Source: Xanthostigma xanthostigma
Lineage: Eukaryota; Arthropoda; Insecta; Raphidioptera; Raphidiidae
Length of the DNA stretch: 64,000 bases
Reading direction: 5' to 3'
Assembly: GCA_963575645.1 (NCBI GenBank)
Contig: OY754472.1
Location: forward strand, 33,109,401 to 33,173,400
Position 1 is the first letter of the stretch, and every line of letters begins with the position of its first letter. The notes under the pieces are model-generated. The model did no database searches. It worked only from the letters and a program-made list of their open reading frames with translations, and had not been told where the DNA came from. The translations under genes were made by a program, and so were the position numbers. Shown in pieces: positions 25,640-36,183 of this stretch.

Positions 25640-26526
25640 AGCTGGCCACACACAAAGGTTGATCTGCCGGTTTGGAACGGCGCGGTTCAAACGTGCGTAT
25701 TTATCTATCCGTTTGTTGGGTATACATGCGCCAAATTTAACCGACCCAGACTTGTCTGCCAGTTTGAACTACATGAAGAAAACCGTCGTCGCCAACAAAT
25801 GGGCAGTTTTGTTTTGAAGTTCTAGCCGCGACAATCAACATGTGTTCTGAAGGTGTTGTTTTTTCAAAAAGTTTTCGGACTGGATTTATAAACAGCATCA
25901 TTGCTTCTCTCATTACAGTATTTTTTTTCGTGAGGGCACCTCTTACTAAATTTAATAAAAGGCTGTATGTGTTTATATCCATTCTGAAATAATTATTAAA
26001 ATGGTCCGGGTCATTTTCTCTTAGCTCCTTTAATAGAACACTATGGCTGAGTTGTTTTTTCTCAAGCAAATAACTTTTAACCCATTTAGAACGTTGCTTT
26101 CTTACACCCGTATTGTCCTTTATTTCCATATTAAATATTGCACAACAAAAAGCTTTTTTTTATTACTTAACATTTCAGCTGTTGACTAAGTTTAACTTTT
26201 ATAAAAACCGTGCACTTTTTATACGTCAAATAATTATTTACCTGCAGTTAATTTTAGTAACACATAAACCGTGCCATTCAAAACTTTCGTCAAGACGAAA
26301 TTCCACAGATACGGTTTAAATCTGTGGATAAATCTGCCAGTTTTTCCCACTAACGTGCAATTTTGCATGTGACAGATCAACCTATGCCAGGTTGATGCGT
26401 GGATTTCTGTTTTGCGTTAGTGGATGACAACTGTTTAATCCGTCACGCGCCGCCGTGACGCATCAAACCGGCAGACTTATCTGTGACGGTTAAAACTGGC
26501 GGATCAACCTCTGTGTGTGTCCAGCT
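25640..26526 (-). mobile_element. PIF/Harbinger element, internally deleted
   Basis: The ends AGCTGGCCACACACAAAGG and CTCTGTGTGTGTCCAGCT match over about 33 bp. AAT flanks both sides (25637-25639 and 26527-26529). At 887 bp it is far shorter than an autonomous Harbinger element, which carries two genes. It keeps the start of the transposase on the minus strand. The upstream part has inverted ATCTGCCAG / GATCAACCT motifs repeating the terminal sequence. Confidence 0.8.
25737..26129 (-). pseudogene. Harbinger (HARBI1-like) transposase, N-terminal remnant
   Basis: Harbinger transposases are DDE nucleases that cut element ends with a partner Myb-like protein. About the first 78 of 130 codons look genuine. 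KWVKSYLLEK (residues 15-24), VLLKELRENDPDHFNNYFRM (31-50) and a following LLLNLVRGAL stretch give the order RxxWVxxxL, LLxEL, FxNxxRM, LLxxVxxxI seen at the start of this family. The catalytic DDE core is absent. After about residue 78 the frame continues into non-homologous sequence across a deletion junction. It begins within 400 bp of the element's upstream end, as expected. Not functional. A domesticated gene is unlikely, because terminal repeats and an AAT duplication still bound the whole unit. Confidence 0.75.
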
Positions 26527-26574
26527 AATATCGTCAAATTTTTTGACGTACGCCTTCGTATTTCTTCGAGGATA

Positions 26575-26890
26575 TTCTTTATGTGCATGACCTTGAGTAG
26601 ATATCTAAAACAAACGGCAACTTCACGCTTGTGTTTTCCTTTTCCGAGCTCCTGATTGGTTTCTTTTTCTGTCATAAAGTTGTTTGCAATATCTTGAGTA
26701 ATTCGATCAATATTTTGACAGTATATCTAGTATAAAAGCGAAAAACACAAGATTGAAGTTGCCGTTTTTCTTCATGTAGGCAGTCATTTTCGTCCGGCTT
26801 TCCGAGTTTCTGACTGGTTCCCTTTTCTATCGTGAAGTTGGTTGCGATATCTTAATCGATTCGGTCAATATTCTGGCCTGAAGTATAAAA
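26575..26890. repeat. Family M, two tandem units
   Basis: GTCCGGCTTTCCGAG, TGATTGGTTTCTTTTTCTG and AAGTTGTTTGCAATATCTTG occur in two consecutive units of about 148 bp. A third copy is at 6060-6190. Function unknown. Confidence 0.65.
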
Positions 26891-26929
26891 AGTTGAATAC
26901 TGATTCTGGGAATTAATTTTAGAGAGTAA

Positions 26930-27035
26930 AAATTGTTTGAATTCATGGAGCCTCGTTACGAAAAAATATGGTAAGACTATGAAAAGTGAATTTTGATCTA
27001 AATTAGTACCATTCCCCACTTGTGGAGTTCGAATG
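26930..27035 (-). repeat. Family A end fragment
   Basis: ATTAGTACCATTCCCCACTT and the preceding TTTTGATCTAAA match the terminal part of family A in reverse orientation. Confidence 0.6.
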
Positions 27036-29214
27036 ATTAAAAACAGTTCTTTTCGTTGTTATTAAAGCAATCCAATCGACATGTAAAAAGCAACCTTTGA
27101 TTTTCGTGGATGAGTGTAGATTATTGCAGAGTATACACAGTTGGGAATAAGCACAAGGTAGTGTTCTAGGTCCCTTGTATTGTTGTCTCAACTCAACAAG
27201 CTTGATGGAGGTTTGCTTCTGAACAACACAATAAACCTAAAACCAACACGGTTGATGCTGTTGGATTATGTCTGCTTTTTACACATATGTACGCTTGTAT
27301 TAAAGGATTTGCCGCTTACCCCTTTTTTTTATTGTTTTTTATATTTTTTTATCAAGAGATTCAAGTTTTTAATATTTTTTGTTTTGAAAGTTTTTGATAT
27401 GAATATTTTCAGTGAAAGGGATAAAATTGTGGAATTTTATAAATTTTTTTAATGCTAAAACAAAATGCTGAGAAAATAGAGTTCAAATGGATCGTTTTAT
27501 GAACTTTAAGGTTTGCTTCAGGACACCATAAAAAATGTATTCTCTCAATGATAACGTTTTTCTTGACAGCATTCTGGACTTTATCAATTCAACATCTGCA
27601 CCAAAACAAACTAATTTACTATTTCTGCAAATTAGTAACTTCATAAATAGTTCAAATCTGTCACGTCGATTTTAATAACATTTTTGGGGGCACTTTTTAA
27701 TTTTTACTTAAGGGGATAAATTTTAAGTTTGAAAAAATCCACAAAATATTTTGGGCTTAAAAAATATTGTGTATTTGGAATAATCCTGACCGCACCTATA
27801 ACATTTCTTGGCTTTTTCTCTAGGATCTGTTCTCTTTTTTACTCTCAGGATCCCAGCAGCTGTTGGGCTTTCTATGTTTTTATTCATTTCAAAACTTTAA
27901 GTGTTTATATGGTTTCATAATGTTTACCAATTTCTAGTGCATCACAACGCTTTAATGTATCTCCTTTTTCATGTAATTTGGATCTTAACTCTAATGAAAA
28001 GCATTTAAAAAATGCAAGTTAACAAATCTGGTTGATGAAATATTAGATCTCCCTCCCCCTCCACGTCACATATCATTACGTAAATCGAATGCCCCCCTTC
28101 CCCCTTTTTGCGTAGGTATTTTTATAGACGACCCCTTATATGAATGGTGAAAAAGAAGCAAAATAACGATATTTAAATGCCTACTAAGAAAATTTAAACT
28201 TAAATGAAAAAATTGTAATGTTTCTTAAAGGTGAAGGCTTAATTTATGTTGTGCAGAACTGTTACCTGGAGATGAATGGGTGTAAAAATTTTTCCAATTT
28301 CTTGGATTAAGCCTCCAACAGAAAACGTATTTTACATTTAGTATCATTTGCAGAAATATTTCATTCCAGAAATAGTTAAGAGTCGAGTCATAAGAATTAA
28401 GTAAGAATGTTTACACATCAAAAAACACTTTGAATAAAGGTTCGTTAAAAAGAAGTTCTGCTACATTTGTACGACGTGAATTTTTATACTAAAAAAAGTA
28501 GATATAGGTATATGGAAAAACTCTGGATAATTTATTTGAACACAAAAAAAATCCTCTTAAAAAAATAAGAAAAATGTAAAAAAATCTTTTTAAAAGCAGT
28601 AAAAAAACGTTATGCTGATTTACTTAAAATACAAATAATAATAAAAAAAGGAAAATTTATCATGAAAAATGTTTCTGCCGACAAAATATCATTAATTAAA
28701 AAAACATGACAAAAAGTAATACGCAATTATCTGACGAGAAATCATACCCGAACACTCCGAAGATGACATCTATCAAACACAACATGGGGCAGCAGTTAAA
28801 ACAAGCAGCTAATCTAAAAAGCGTACTTGCACTTACTCACTTTAATCAAATACTATACGAGCCACGTCCCGCTTCAGTCGGCCGATCTATTGAAATTTAA
28901 GTTTTTTTAACAAATTATAAAAATTATACATTTTCATTACTATCTTACAGTTCTAACGGTTGCAGTCTTAGCTATATAAAAAATACAGAGTTTTTAAAAA
29001 GATCTCTTTGTTAACGAAATTCTTCCACCACAGGTTACGAACGTGGAAAGTTACAATCTATTTAAGAAAAAAGTTATAGAGTATTTAATAGAAAAATGCC
29101 TGTATGACCTTTCCTGTAGTTAATTATTGTTCTGTAATTTACTGACGCTTTTTTTGTCATAATGGCAATCTTGAATAAAGAATTATTATTATTATTTTAC
29201 TATACAAATATATA
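27036..29214. other. No gene recognised, 2.2 kb AT-rich
   Basis: Long A/T runs. Frames such as 28706-28900 (64 codons) have no domain, conserved neighbour or polyadenylation context. I see nothing else to support here. Confidence 0.5.
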
Positions 29215-29290
29215 AAATTTCCGACTAATATTTCAGACAAGCTTTATTAAAATCAATAAACAATTTACTTTTAAGTCCGGATTTTTTTTG
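29215..29290. repeat. Family F end fragment
   Basis: TTCCGACTAATATTTCAGAC and AAATCAATAAACAATTTAC resemble one end of family F. Degenerate. Confidence 0.4.
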
Positions 29291-29577
29291 TAAATTTTAT
29301 TTATTTCTATTTTTTAGGACCTATGTTATAAATAAATTCTTTTTTTTAAATTTCTGTATAGTTTTTTTTAATTATATGGGACCTCCTATCGTTCTTACAC
29401 AAAATATTTATATTTAAAAATTATTTTTTACTTTTTAGTCCACATTGCAATAAAAGAGTGTTTTTTTGAGTTTTTTTGGACACTAATTTTAATTTTAACC
29501 CTAAAAACCAACACTCAAATGATTATGTTTAAATAAATTATTTATCGATAGGTACCTATATAATATTATATAAAACT

Positions 29578-29752
29578 TATAATCAAAATTTGTCTGTTCG
29601 ACAAAAACTTTTGAGCGGTAACTCCGATCATTATCAAATTTAGGCACAATATTCATCTCTGTAAGCTAAGATGAATGTGCGTACTCATGTTCCCACACCC
29701 ACATCCGTTCTTTTGCACCCGAGTGAAACCAGGAGGAACCGCCACTATATTT
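29578..29752 (+). mobile_element. Hel-2 Helitron, 3' fragment
   Basis: GACAAAAACTTTTGAGCGG, AACTCCGATCATTATC, ATTCATCTCTGTAAGCTAAG and CATCCGTTCTTTTGCACC match the 3' half of the Helitrons at 46808 and 63200. The CTAG tip has decayed to ACTATA. Confidence 0.7.
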
Positions 29753-29865
29753 ATAAATATTTATATAAATTATTGTAGGTATTGTCATGGGTTTTTAATA
29801 CGTGAGCAAAATTAAATTGAAAGATTTCATTAATACGTACAAGTAAAGTTAAAAGGGTGTTAAAA

Positions 29866-30009
29866 ATGACATTTGTAATAGAAAAGCAAGTTTTTATACC
29901 TGAATGCGTATATACTACTGTACCCGCTAAAGTACCTAGCCTATGCCAGAAAAATGCGAGCTGTGTACTATATGAAGAAATAAAAAAAGTGTGTAATACA
30001 AGTGTCTAA
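29866..30009 (+). CDS. Small 47-codon open frame of unknown origin
   Basis: A 47-residue frame starts with ATG in an A-rich context (TTAAAAATG). It contains four cysteines in a spaced pattern (CVYTTVPAKVPSLC, then C and C) and ends in TAA one base before the ATG of the next frame. Codons favour A/T at third positions, but the peptide is not a simple translation of low-complexity DNA. Tight spacing of this kind is unusual for a cellular eukaryotic gene and more like an element with compact genes. I do not recognise the peptide. It lies just outside the left arm of the inverted repeat at 30022-30560. It could equally be chance. Confidence 0.3.
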   Translation: MTFVIEKQVFIPECVYTTVPAKVPSLCQKNASCVLYEEIKKVCNTSV

Positions 30010-30010
30010 A

Positions 30011-30136
30011 ATGCTTAGTATTTATAGTCTAAGATCCGGTATTAGAAATAATATATACCCTCATCAGTTATTTGATGATGACAAAGATTATCTAGCTAAA
30101 TCGCGTACCGATGCTGTTAAATTAAATAAATTCTAA
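30011..30136 (+). pseudogene. Left-arm copy of an unknown short coding segment
   Basis: This 41-codon frame matches the right-arm frame (30342-30557, minus) nearly residue for residue. Both have IYPH-LFDDDKDY and, further on, LAKSR-DAVKLNKF. The left copy lacks 16 codons present in the right copy, an in-frame 48-bp gap, and stops early after a further small gap that shifts the frame. The in-frame length difference suggests an originally coding sequence. The family is not recognised. Confidence 0.35.
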
Positions 30137-30560
30137 CTTTTTTGGATCAATTTCCCCGATTTGTTAATCATAAAAATCGAGCCTAAGATGAGAGAATATG
30201 ACACAAGGAATTGGAATATATCATTGATTCTATACATAAATATAGATCGTCCACATAAATATACCTTGTAAATAGTTGAGTTCTGTATACTTTGAGTTTA
30301 TTTGTTTTGTTAACATTTTATTTGTGTCATATTCTCTCATCTTAGGCTTGATTTTTATGATTAACAAATCGGGGAAGTTGCTCCAAAAATGCTAAATAGA
30401 ATTTGTTTAATTTAACAGCATCGATACGCGATTTAGCTAGGCAACCCAAGTGCGATTTATCAATGTATATATTATTATCTAACATAATATAATCTTTGTC
30501 ATCATCAAATAACAGATGAGGGTATATATTTCTAACACCGGAGCTCGCACTATTAGACTA
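30022..30560. repeat. Inverted repeat with coding-like arms
   Basis: The left arm (30022-30207) and right arm (about 30323-30560) are reverse complements over about 185 bp. They share AAATAATATATACCCTCATC-type, GATGATGACAAAGATTAT and AATTTCCCCGATTTGTTAAT-type segments, apart from a 48-bp segment present only in the right arm. The loop is about 115 bp. No target duplication is visible. Transcribed, it would form a long hairpin. Confidence 0.8.
30342..30557 (-). pseudogene. Right-arm copy, 71-codon open segment of unknown origin
   Basis: Open for 71 codons after an upstream stop. The peptide is acidic in the middle (FDDDKDY) and ends with a PRFVNHKNQ segment before TAA. It has no ATG at its beginning, so it is probably the C-terminal part of a longer protein. 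The longer of the two mirrored copies, it is likely closer to the original. No domain is recognised. It may derive from a transposon or an integrated virus, but I have no motif that decides this. Confidence 0.35.
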
Positions 30561-30579
30561 TAGAATATAGATAAATTAT

Positions 30580-31110
30580 TTATAGGTAAATCATGGTTTT
30601 TATATTTATTTGTAGAACGAATCAAGTTGACCCTTTTTTAAAGAGATGATTATGCTGTTTCTGTCAGCATGCAAGTACAAACCCAGCAGTAAATATAACA
30701 AAGGAGAGAGACAATCCATCACTGTCTTAGATCTCTTATCCCTGACAGGACGTTTGGGGGTTTATATGGAATCGTTTCCAGTGACGTCACTGGCTCGCCG
30801 TCATGTTAGCTACCCTGAAATCGCAGCTAACGGCTAACATTTTATCTCCCCGTCGCGACAGTGAACAATAATAGAAAATATGGAACACAAGAATCTGTCA
30901 TTTTTTTATCATACATTATTTTTATCAAAAATTCACATTGTATTGATAAATATTAATGACGTTTTCTGTCAGAATTGTTCAATGCGCAATAAAACTAGTA
31001 AATTAATTTTTGGTTAACAAAATTATTTTTTAATTAGTTATTATACGGCATTTTTAATTGAAAATATTCTAAAAAGGGGTTAAAACAAAGATTAATATTT
31101 ATTTTCAAAA
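30580..31110. other. No gene recognised
   Basis: Contains GTTAGCTACCCTGAAATCGC and the partly mirrored AGCTAACGGCTAACA near 30807-30840. A frame at 30646-30837 is unsupported. Confidence 0.45.
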
Positions 31111-31949
31111 TATGTTTACAGTTTACGGCACCGGGTCGTAGAAAAATTTTACCGGGTCGAGAAAAAAAATTGTAAAAATACAAAAAAAAAATCAGTTACT
31201 AAAGTTTTAAGGTAGTACGAGCACCAAGGCAATTTTAAATAAAAGGCTTGATTTTTTTTTATATGAAGTTGGACTAAGTCTAAACCAATTCTGGAAATTT
31301 TAGGGGGGTTGCCCGATTATTTAAATAAATAAATGATTACAAAAGTAGGTATATTTAACATTGGCTTTATGGTAAAACGGTAGATGGATGATATGTTTTC
31401 ATTGATTTCTCCATAACTAGTCGGTGGAAATTAAAGAAAAACTATTTAAATTAAAGTTAAAACCTTAATAAATTATTGAAAACAAAAAAAACCGTTGTGC
31501 CCGACTAATTAAAAATATATTTAATTAAAAAGATTAAATATCTTATTAATTAGTCGGGCACAACGGGTTTTTTTTGTTTTCAATATTTTATTAAGGTTTT
31601 AACCTTAATTTAAATAGTTTTTTTTTTAATTTCCACCGACTGGTTTTGGAGAAATCAATGAAAACATATCATCTATCTACCAAAATTAAAAAAAAAAATC
31701 AAGCCTTTTATTTAAAGTTGCCTTGGTGCTCGTACTACCTTAAATGAGTATAATTGATAATTTTTAAATTACATATATTTTTCTTATATAATTATTTTGC
31801 CATTTTTGTGTATGAAATAAGTAAACAAATTTCTATTAAAAAATAAAATTTGTTTTGGAAATAAATGTTTTTTTTTATAAACTGAGTTGCGAAAAATTTT
31901 GTAACCTCGTACCAGGTCGCGGTCAAAAAAGTTTGGGAAAAGCTGGACT
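31111..31949. mobile_element. hAT-like remnant interrupted by a foldback
   Basis: The right terminus, read on the minus strand, is CAGCTTTTCCCAAACTTTTT then GACCGCGACCTGGTACGAGG. This resembles hAT tips of the CAGNGGTTCCCAAACTTTTTT type. On the left, CACCGGGTCGTAGAAAAATT and ACCGGGTCGAG look like the subterminal part of the same element, but the left tip is missing. No duplication is found. The foldback at 31206-31744 lies between. Confidence 0.45.
31206..31744. repeat. Foldback with about 200-bp arms
   Basis: The left start AAGGTAGTACGAGCACCAAG is mirrored by CTTGGTGCTCGTACTACCTT at the right. Matching continues through GGCTTGATTTTTTTT and CGGTAGATGGATGATATG to an AT-rich centre at ACAACGG. 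The left arm has about 110 bp of extra sequence (31262-31370). No coding. Confidence 0.8.
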
Positions 31950-32639
31950 AGGGTATGACGTGTCCCACAGCGGTGCTAACTCACCACAGTGGGAATGAGT
32001 TGTGTTCGGCACATGGGAGTAAATCCTAGAACTTAACGGTGAGTTTAAATTTTCCCAGCAAAAAAAAAAATAAAAAAATTGATTATGTAAGACATAAAGT
32101 TGACTGCTCGTTTTCCAATTTCCAGACAACTGTGCATGTTGTAGAAACAGCAAGGTTTGCTTATTAAACATGAGTGCATACCTTCCGGTTATGAAAATGT
32201 CTTCAGAGACCACAGCTAGCTATGATATTGTCAAAGGTCGATTTGAGTAGTAGCAATCGTTATGTGTTGCTTATTGGACGTATTTATCCGATGTTGCGCG
32301 GGAATCATGGTCTAATAAAAATTGGCACTCTCTTACATCATTCTCTTTTCATAGGTCTCTTATCCATGCACAAACGTAACGTGCTGACTGAGATAAAGCT
32401 TTGTATATTATATACAGACTGTTTAAAAAGTCTCGCAACGCCTGCATATCTCAAAGAGTTTGTTTTTTGGAAAAATTTGCGCAACTCGTAATGTATTTTT
32501 TGGTCACTAAAATACTTATAGGTAACCCTAAATTTTCACCGTTCTACCACCAACCCCTATTTTTTAATAGCGATACTAGTATTTTTACTTTCATTCACAG
32601 ATGCGCAATAGGGTTGCAAGATAGTAAAATAACGGTAAT
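31950..32639. other. No gene recognised
   Basis: Short frames at 31923-32213 (minus) and 32222-32491 (plus) are unsupported. At 32410 ACAGACTGTTTAAAAAGTCT looks like a transposon tip, but no partner end is seen. Confidence 0.4.
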
Positions 32640-32919
32640 TTTTTTTTGTTGGATAGTCCATTTACCGAGAAGGCTATAGGCTATATAATATGACGCTACG
32701 ACCAAAAGGAGCAGAGCATCAATGAAAAACGTTGAAAAATATAATTGAAAATTTGTCCGTCCGACAAAAACTTTTGAACGGTAATTTCGATCATCATGAA
32801 ATTAGGACACAACATTCATCTTGGTAAACTAAGATGAACGCGTGTACTCATGTCCCTTGACCCCATTCGTTCTTTTACACCCGGTTTTGCACCCGGGTGA
32901 AACCGGGCGTGACCGCTAG
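32640..32919 (+). mobile_element. Hel-2 Helitron, 5'-truncated
   Basis: GTTGGATAGTCCATTTACCG, GACAAAAACTTTTGAACGG and a GC-rich hairpin near the end (CACCCGGGTGAAACCGGGCG) precede ACCGCTAG (32916-32919), followed by T. The 3' tip is perfect for a Helitron. The TC start is missing. Confidence 0.8.
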
Positions 32920-33087
32920 TACTTATATAAATATTCCCTCGAATTTGCACTCTTTTACGATGTGTGGAAATGTTTAGGGTCAAATCATCTTCATTTTACT
33001 AGCCTATATATAGTTTCGAAACTGAGTATATATTATGTTCTCTAGTATAACTTAGTATTTTGAATATAAAATGATCGATCGCTTTAA

Positions 33088-33330
33088 TACGTCATTGCTT
33101 GCAGCCTATCGCTAATTATTCCAACGACACACACATGGCACAGCCTCCTCAACAGATTGTTTATTGTGCTCCCTGCGAAGGCGGCATCTCTAACGCCAAT
33201 AGAAGCCTTAATGGAAATTTATGATACCGGCAATATATCAGACAAACGAATAACGCTTGACACTGTTTTCATTCTAATACAAGCAACTCTTCCACGCAAC
33301 TATGACGCTAGCCTGATGATACTCAAATGA
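33088..33330 (+). CDS. Candidate terminal exon, unknown protein
   Basis: An 80-codon frame, open from 33088 to a TGA at 33328, reads like real protein: mixed composition, no low-complexity bias, and DNA less AT-rich than its flanks. A splice-acceptor-like TTGCTTGCAG ends at 33102, so the exon may begin there inside a codon. No ATG is needed if it is a 3' exon. The C-terminal half includes TPIEALMEIYDTGN and LIQATLPRNYDAS. AATAAA lies about 60 bases after the stop (33391-33396), fitting a short 3' UTR. No domain is recognised. It could instead be a transposon fragment, but no terminal repeats or second copy are visible. It is the best host-gene candidate here, at low confidence. Confidence 0.35.
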   Translation, partial: YVIACSLSLIIPTTHTWHSLLNRLFIVLPAKAASLTPIEALMEIYDTGNISDKRITLDTVFILIQATLPRNYDASLMILK

Positions 33331-33339
33331 AAGCAACAC

Positions 33340-33779
33340 TTGCTTTAAATTCTTGCTCTTATTATTATTATTATTTATTTATTTCCTCAATAAAAATATA
33401 CAATTTATATAATGTATTGGTTTATATAATTATAGAGGATATCCTGCTCAACTTGGGTGTACAGTGCTAAGGTAGGAGTCCAAAAATATTACACACTGAC
33501 GTGCTGATTTGAAAGGAAATAGAAAACTAAAAAAAAAAACACTTAAAAACTCTTATCTTAAGAAACCAAGGTTTAACAAGGCATAGAAGCAAATGAATGT
33601 GGTTTTCTCGCTAGCGGCGGCACAATCATAACGTAAAAGAACGACGTTTATTTATTTCAATGAGAATATTTTTTGTTGACATTCACCGTCATATTACGAC
33701 CGCTATACTATTGTATCGTTATCCTAGAAAACCAGCGTTGCTTAGGAAAAAGTAGACTTTTAAAAAGTGAAGGAATTTT
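33340..33779. other. Possible 3' UTR, short ATT microsatellite, then no gene
   Basis: (ATT)n/(ATTT)n at about 33360-33385 and an AATAAA at 33391. Beyond that nothing is recognised. Confidence 0.45.
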
Positions 33780-34637
33780 ACCATTCCAACCCACAAGTGG
33801 GAAATGATACTAGTTTAGGTAAAAAATCACTTTTCAAAATTTAACAATAGTTTTTCGTTTTGAGGTCCCCCGAATGCAAAAAACATATTTTTGGAAAAAC
33901 TCTGTGCGTCTGTTTGTCAGTCTGTGAGCACGATATAGGTCAAAGAAACGATCGGATTGAAACCAAATTTTGGGAGGTTGTTTGGTATGCAAGTATGAAA
34001 AGTCCTATTGTTTTGGGAGAATATCAACGCATGCGCTGAAGAGATATATGCTATAACGGTGTGTTTTTATATAATAATGGTATACTTTTCATAACAGCTT
34101 ATTATTCTATGCATTTTTTAGGAAAGTTTCGTTTTTTTTAACTTTATAGTTTCGGAAATATTTTGAAAATAAAAAAAAAATCAGCTATTCTGTTGTTTTG
34201 TAGATCTGTCAGAAATGATTAATTTTTAGATGACGTGGCACAATGTCGGTAACCATGGCAACGGATAGCAAATACAATATTGAATCTTAGAGATATAAAT
34301 AACTAGAGTACGCTAGTTCGTATATGCTTGCCATAAGTGAAAATGTCCTCAGTTGAGAGAGAGAACGCTGCAGAAAACCAGATATCTGTTTACTCAAATC
34401 AGCATTGTTTTGTATCATTAGTTACCATAGAGATAAGGAACTGTTCTCTGTCTGAATTGTAGACACTTTCACGGCTCATTCGCGTACTCTAGTCAAATAT
34501 CTCTATGTATTGAATATAAGCCATTACCCGCGTCAACTCATGCGATATCAGGAATTTTGTTTTCTTTATTATAATATGTCAAATGTTAATTTTTTTGACG
34601 TTGGAATAGTCCCGTCGCCCAATTGGCTGGAACTTTT
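33780..34637 (+). repeat. Family A repeat, copy 3, with nested MITE
   Basis: The start TTACCATTCCAACCCACAAG and end TCCCGTCGCCCAATTGGCTG are well preserved. The order of interior motifs equals copy 1. It is interrupted at 34286-34507 by an 8-bp-TSD element. Removing that insert and one TATTGAAT gives the sequence expected from copies 1 and 4. Confidence 0.85.
34286..34507. mobile_element. 222-bp MITE with perfect 8-bp TSD
   Basis: It is flanked by TATTGAAT at 34278-34285 and 34508-34515. The tips are CTTAGAGATATAAATAACTA and, inverted, CATAGAGATATTTGACTAGA, continuing to AGAGTACGC on both sides (about 26 bp). The 8-bp duplication points to hAT or P superfamilies; the tips do not decide. No coding. 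Confidence 0.9.
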
Positions 34638-35959
34638 TAAACGGTTCAGTAGTTTCTGGGATTACTTGCAATAACATACAAATATTTGGTTTACATAGAA
34701 AGTGATAAATTATATGCTGCTTATTAGAAATTAGGGTACACGCCATACGTAATAAATCTCCGTTTAAAATGTCAAATAAGCAAGCAGAACAATAATAAAA
34801 TTAAACAAAAATAAACGTAGACAGAAGTCAATGAGATGGGGTATCCTTAAACCGCGTATCGTTATGCTTGTAACATGATAAAAACACGGTCACTGGATCG
34901 GACAGAGGGCTTCGCCACACGGTGCACAATGTGTGAGCAAACAATGGCCACTATATCCCACACATAAACACAGGTAGTTGCCACGAGTGGAAAAATGCCA
35001 TATACAGTGGCAAACAAAATGAAGTAGATTGACGGTTGATTATAGACGCTCGACAGATTGGGTGTAAAATTAATTGACAGTATAGATGAGACCAATACAT
35101 GAACTTGCGTTGCCGTCTTTTTGAAAACACCATCAATCGTCTGGGTGTAAAAATTCGTATGTTCAATCTGTTCCTATTTTCAATAACAAATTGAAAATAT
35201 AATAATTGATACTTTTTATAGCTCTCGAATTAGCACCCGGAAATTCGAGATGAGAAAAGTTTTTAATTTAATGTTGATATTTCTAATCTCGTCGGAAACA
35301 CTTGTATCCATGTTTAGCTAAAGTTGAAAACGGATTTTTTTTTATTTTCGCGATATTGTTAACTTTGTTAGGATTGTGTTCTGCTTTGAATTTTGAATCC
35401 TTTCCAGTTGTTTAACACTAATGTTTAGAAATACAGGAAAAATATGTTTAATAATAATCTATACATTACGAAGCAAATTTTGCTTCAGAATCGTAAACTG
35501 TGTCGAATCTATTTTTTTGTTAATAATTTCCGAAAATTAACAAAGCTGTTTTTACTAGTTTTACTAACACACAGAATCCTTTAGATAATTAGCAAATTTT
35601 ATTTTACGAATCAGTGGCATATGGGTCATACTGTCATAGATGAGTTTGCCAAATTTAGAAAAAAATATTAATTACACGTCATATTTAAAAAAACACACGT
35701 ATTTGTGTTTGGATTTATCGGGTTTTGCATGAGACCAGAATTTCAACGGGGGTTTTTTCGCAAATCAAACGTATAAGTATTTCAGAAAACGTTTCTTAAT
35801 TTGATAACACCGAATAAAAAGAAGAAAAAGTACCTACATTTTTCAAAATAAAAACAGTTTATAAAAAATTTGAAATTTTTTAAAAAGTTTTTTAAGAAGT
35901 AAAATTAAAAAAAAAAAACAATAAACAATAAAATACAAACATAATATTGTAACATAACA
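34638..35959. other. No gene recognised
   Basis: 1.3 kb of AT-rich sequence. Overlapping minus-strand frames at 34862-35166 are unsupported. GGATTTATCGGGTTTTG at about 35710 recurs near 36375. Confidence 0.45.
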
Positions 35960-35972
35960 GTACCTACATAGT

Positions 35973-36183
35973 TGATACTTGCAGATACTGCTCGAAGGAG
36001 GAGGACACGGCAGAACACATACTTAGATGTCACAGATGAACCAAAGAACACTTAGAGCTCGCGCTCATACTGAGAGAGGAGCTTACGCCCGATAATTTCG
36101 CCAAACATGTAAACGGAGGAAATTGGCTGGATATCCCAAGCACTATCACAAGGATTATGAAAGAAAAAGAGAAGTACTTATAA
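35973..36183 (+). pseudogene. LINE ORF2 C-terminus with CCHC finger
   Basis: About 70 codons of the end of a LINE ORF2 (endonuclease plus reverse transcriptase polyprotein). CRYCSKEEDTAEHILRC supplies the C-x2-C-x8-H-x3-C finger that ends many R1-clade proteins. Downstream is a conserved-looking tail with NWLDIP and a closing run of charged residues before TAA at 36181. One in-frame TGA (36040-36042) lies where the family usually has Trp after the finger, so the copy was or became defective. The finger is thought to help bind nucleic acid during target-primed reverse transcription. All upstream domains are missing. R1, LOA and I clades share this finger; R1-type is the best guess. Confidence 0.8.
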
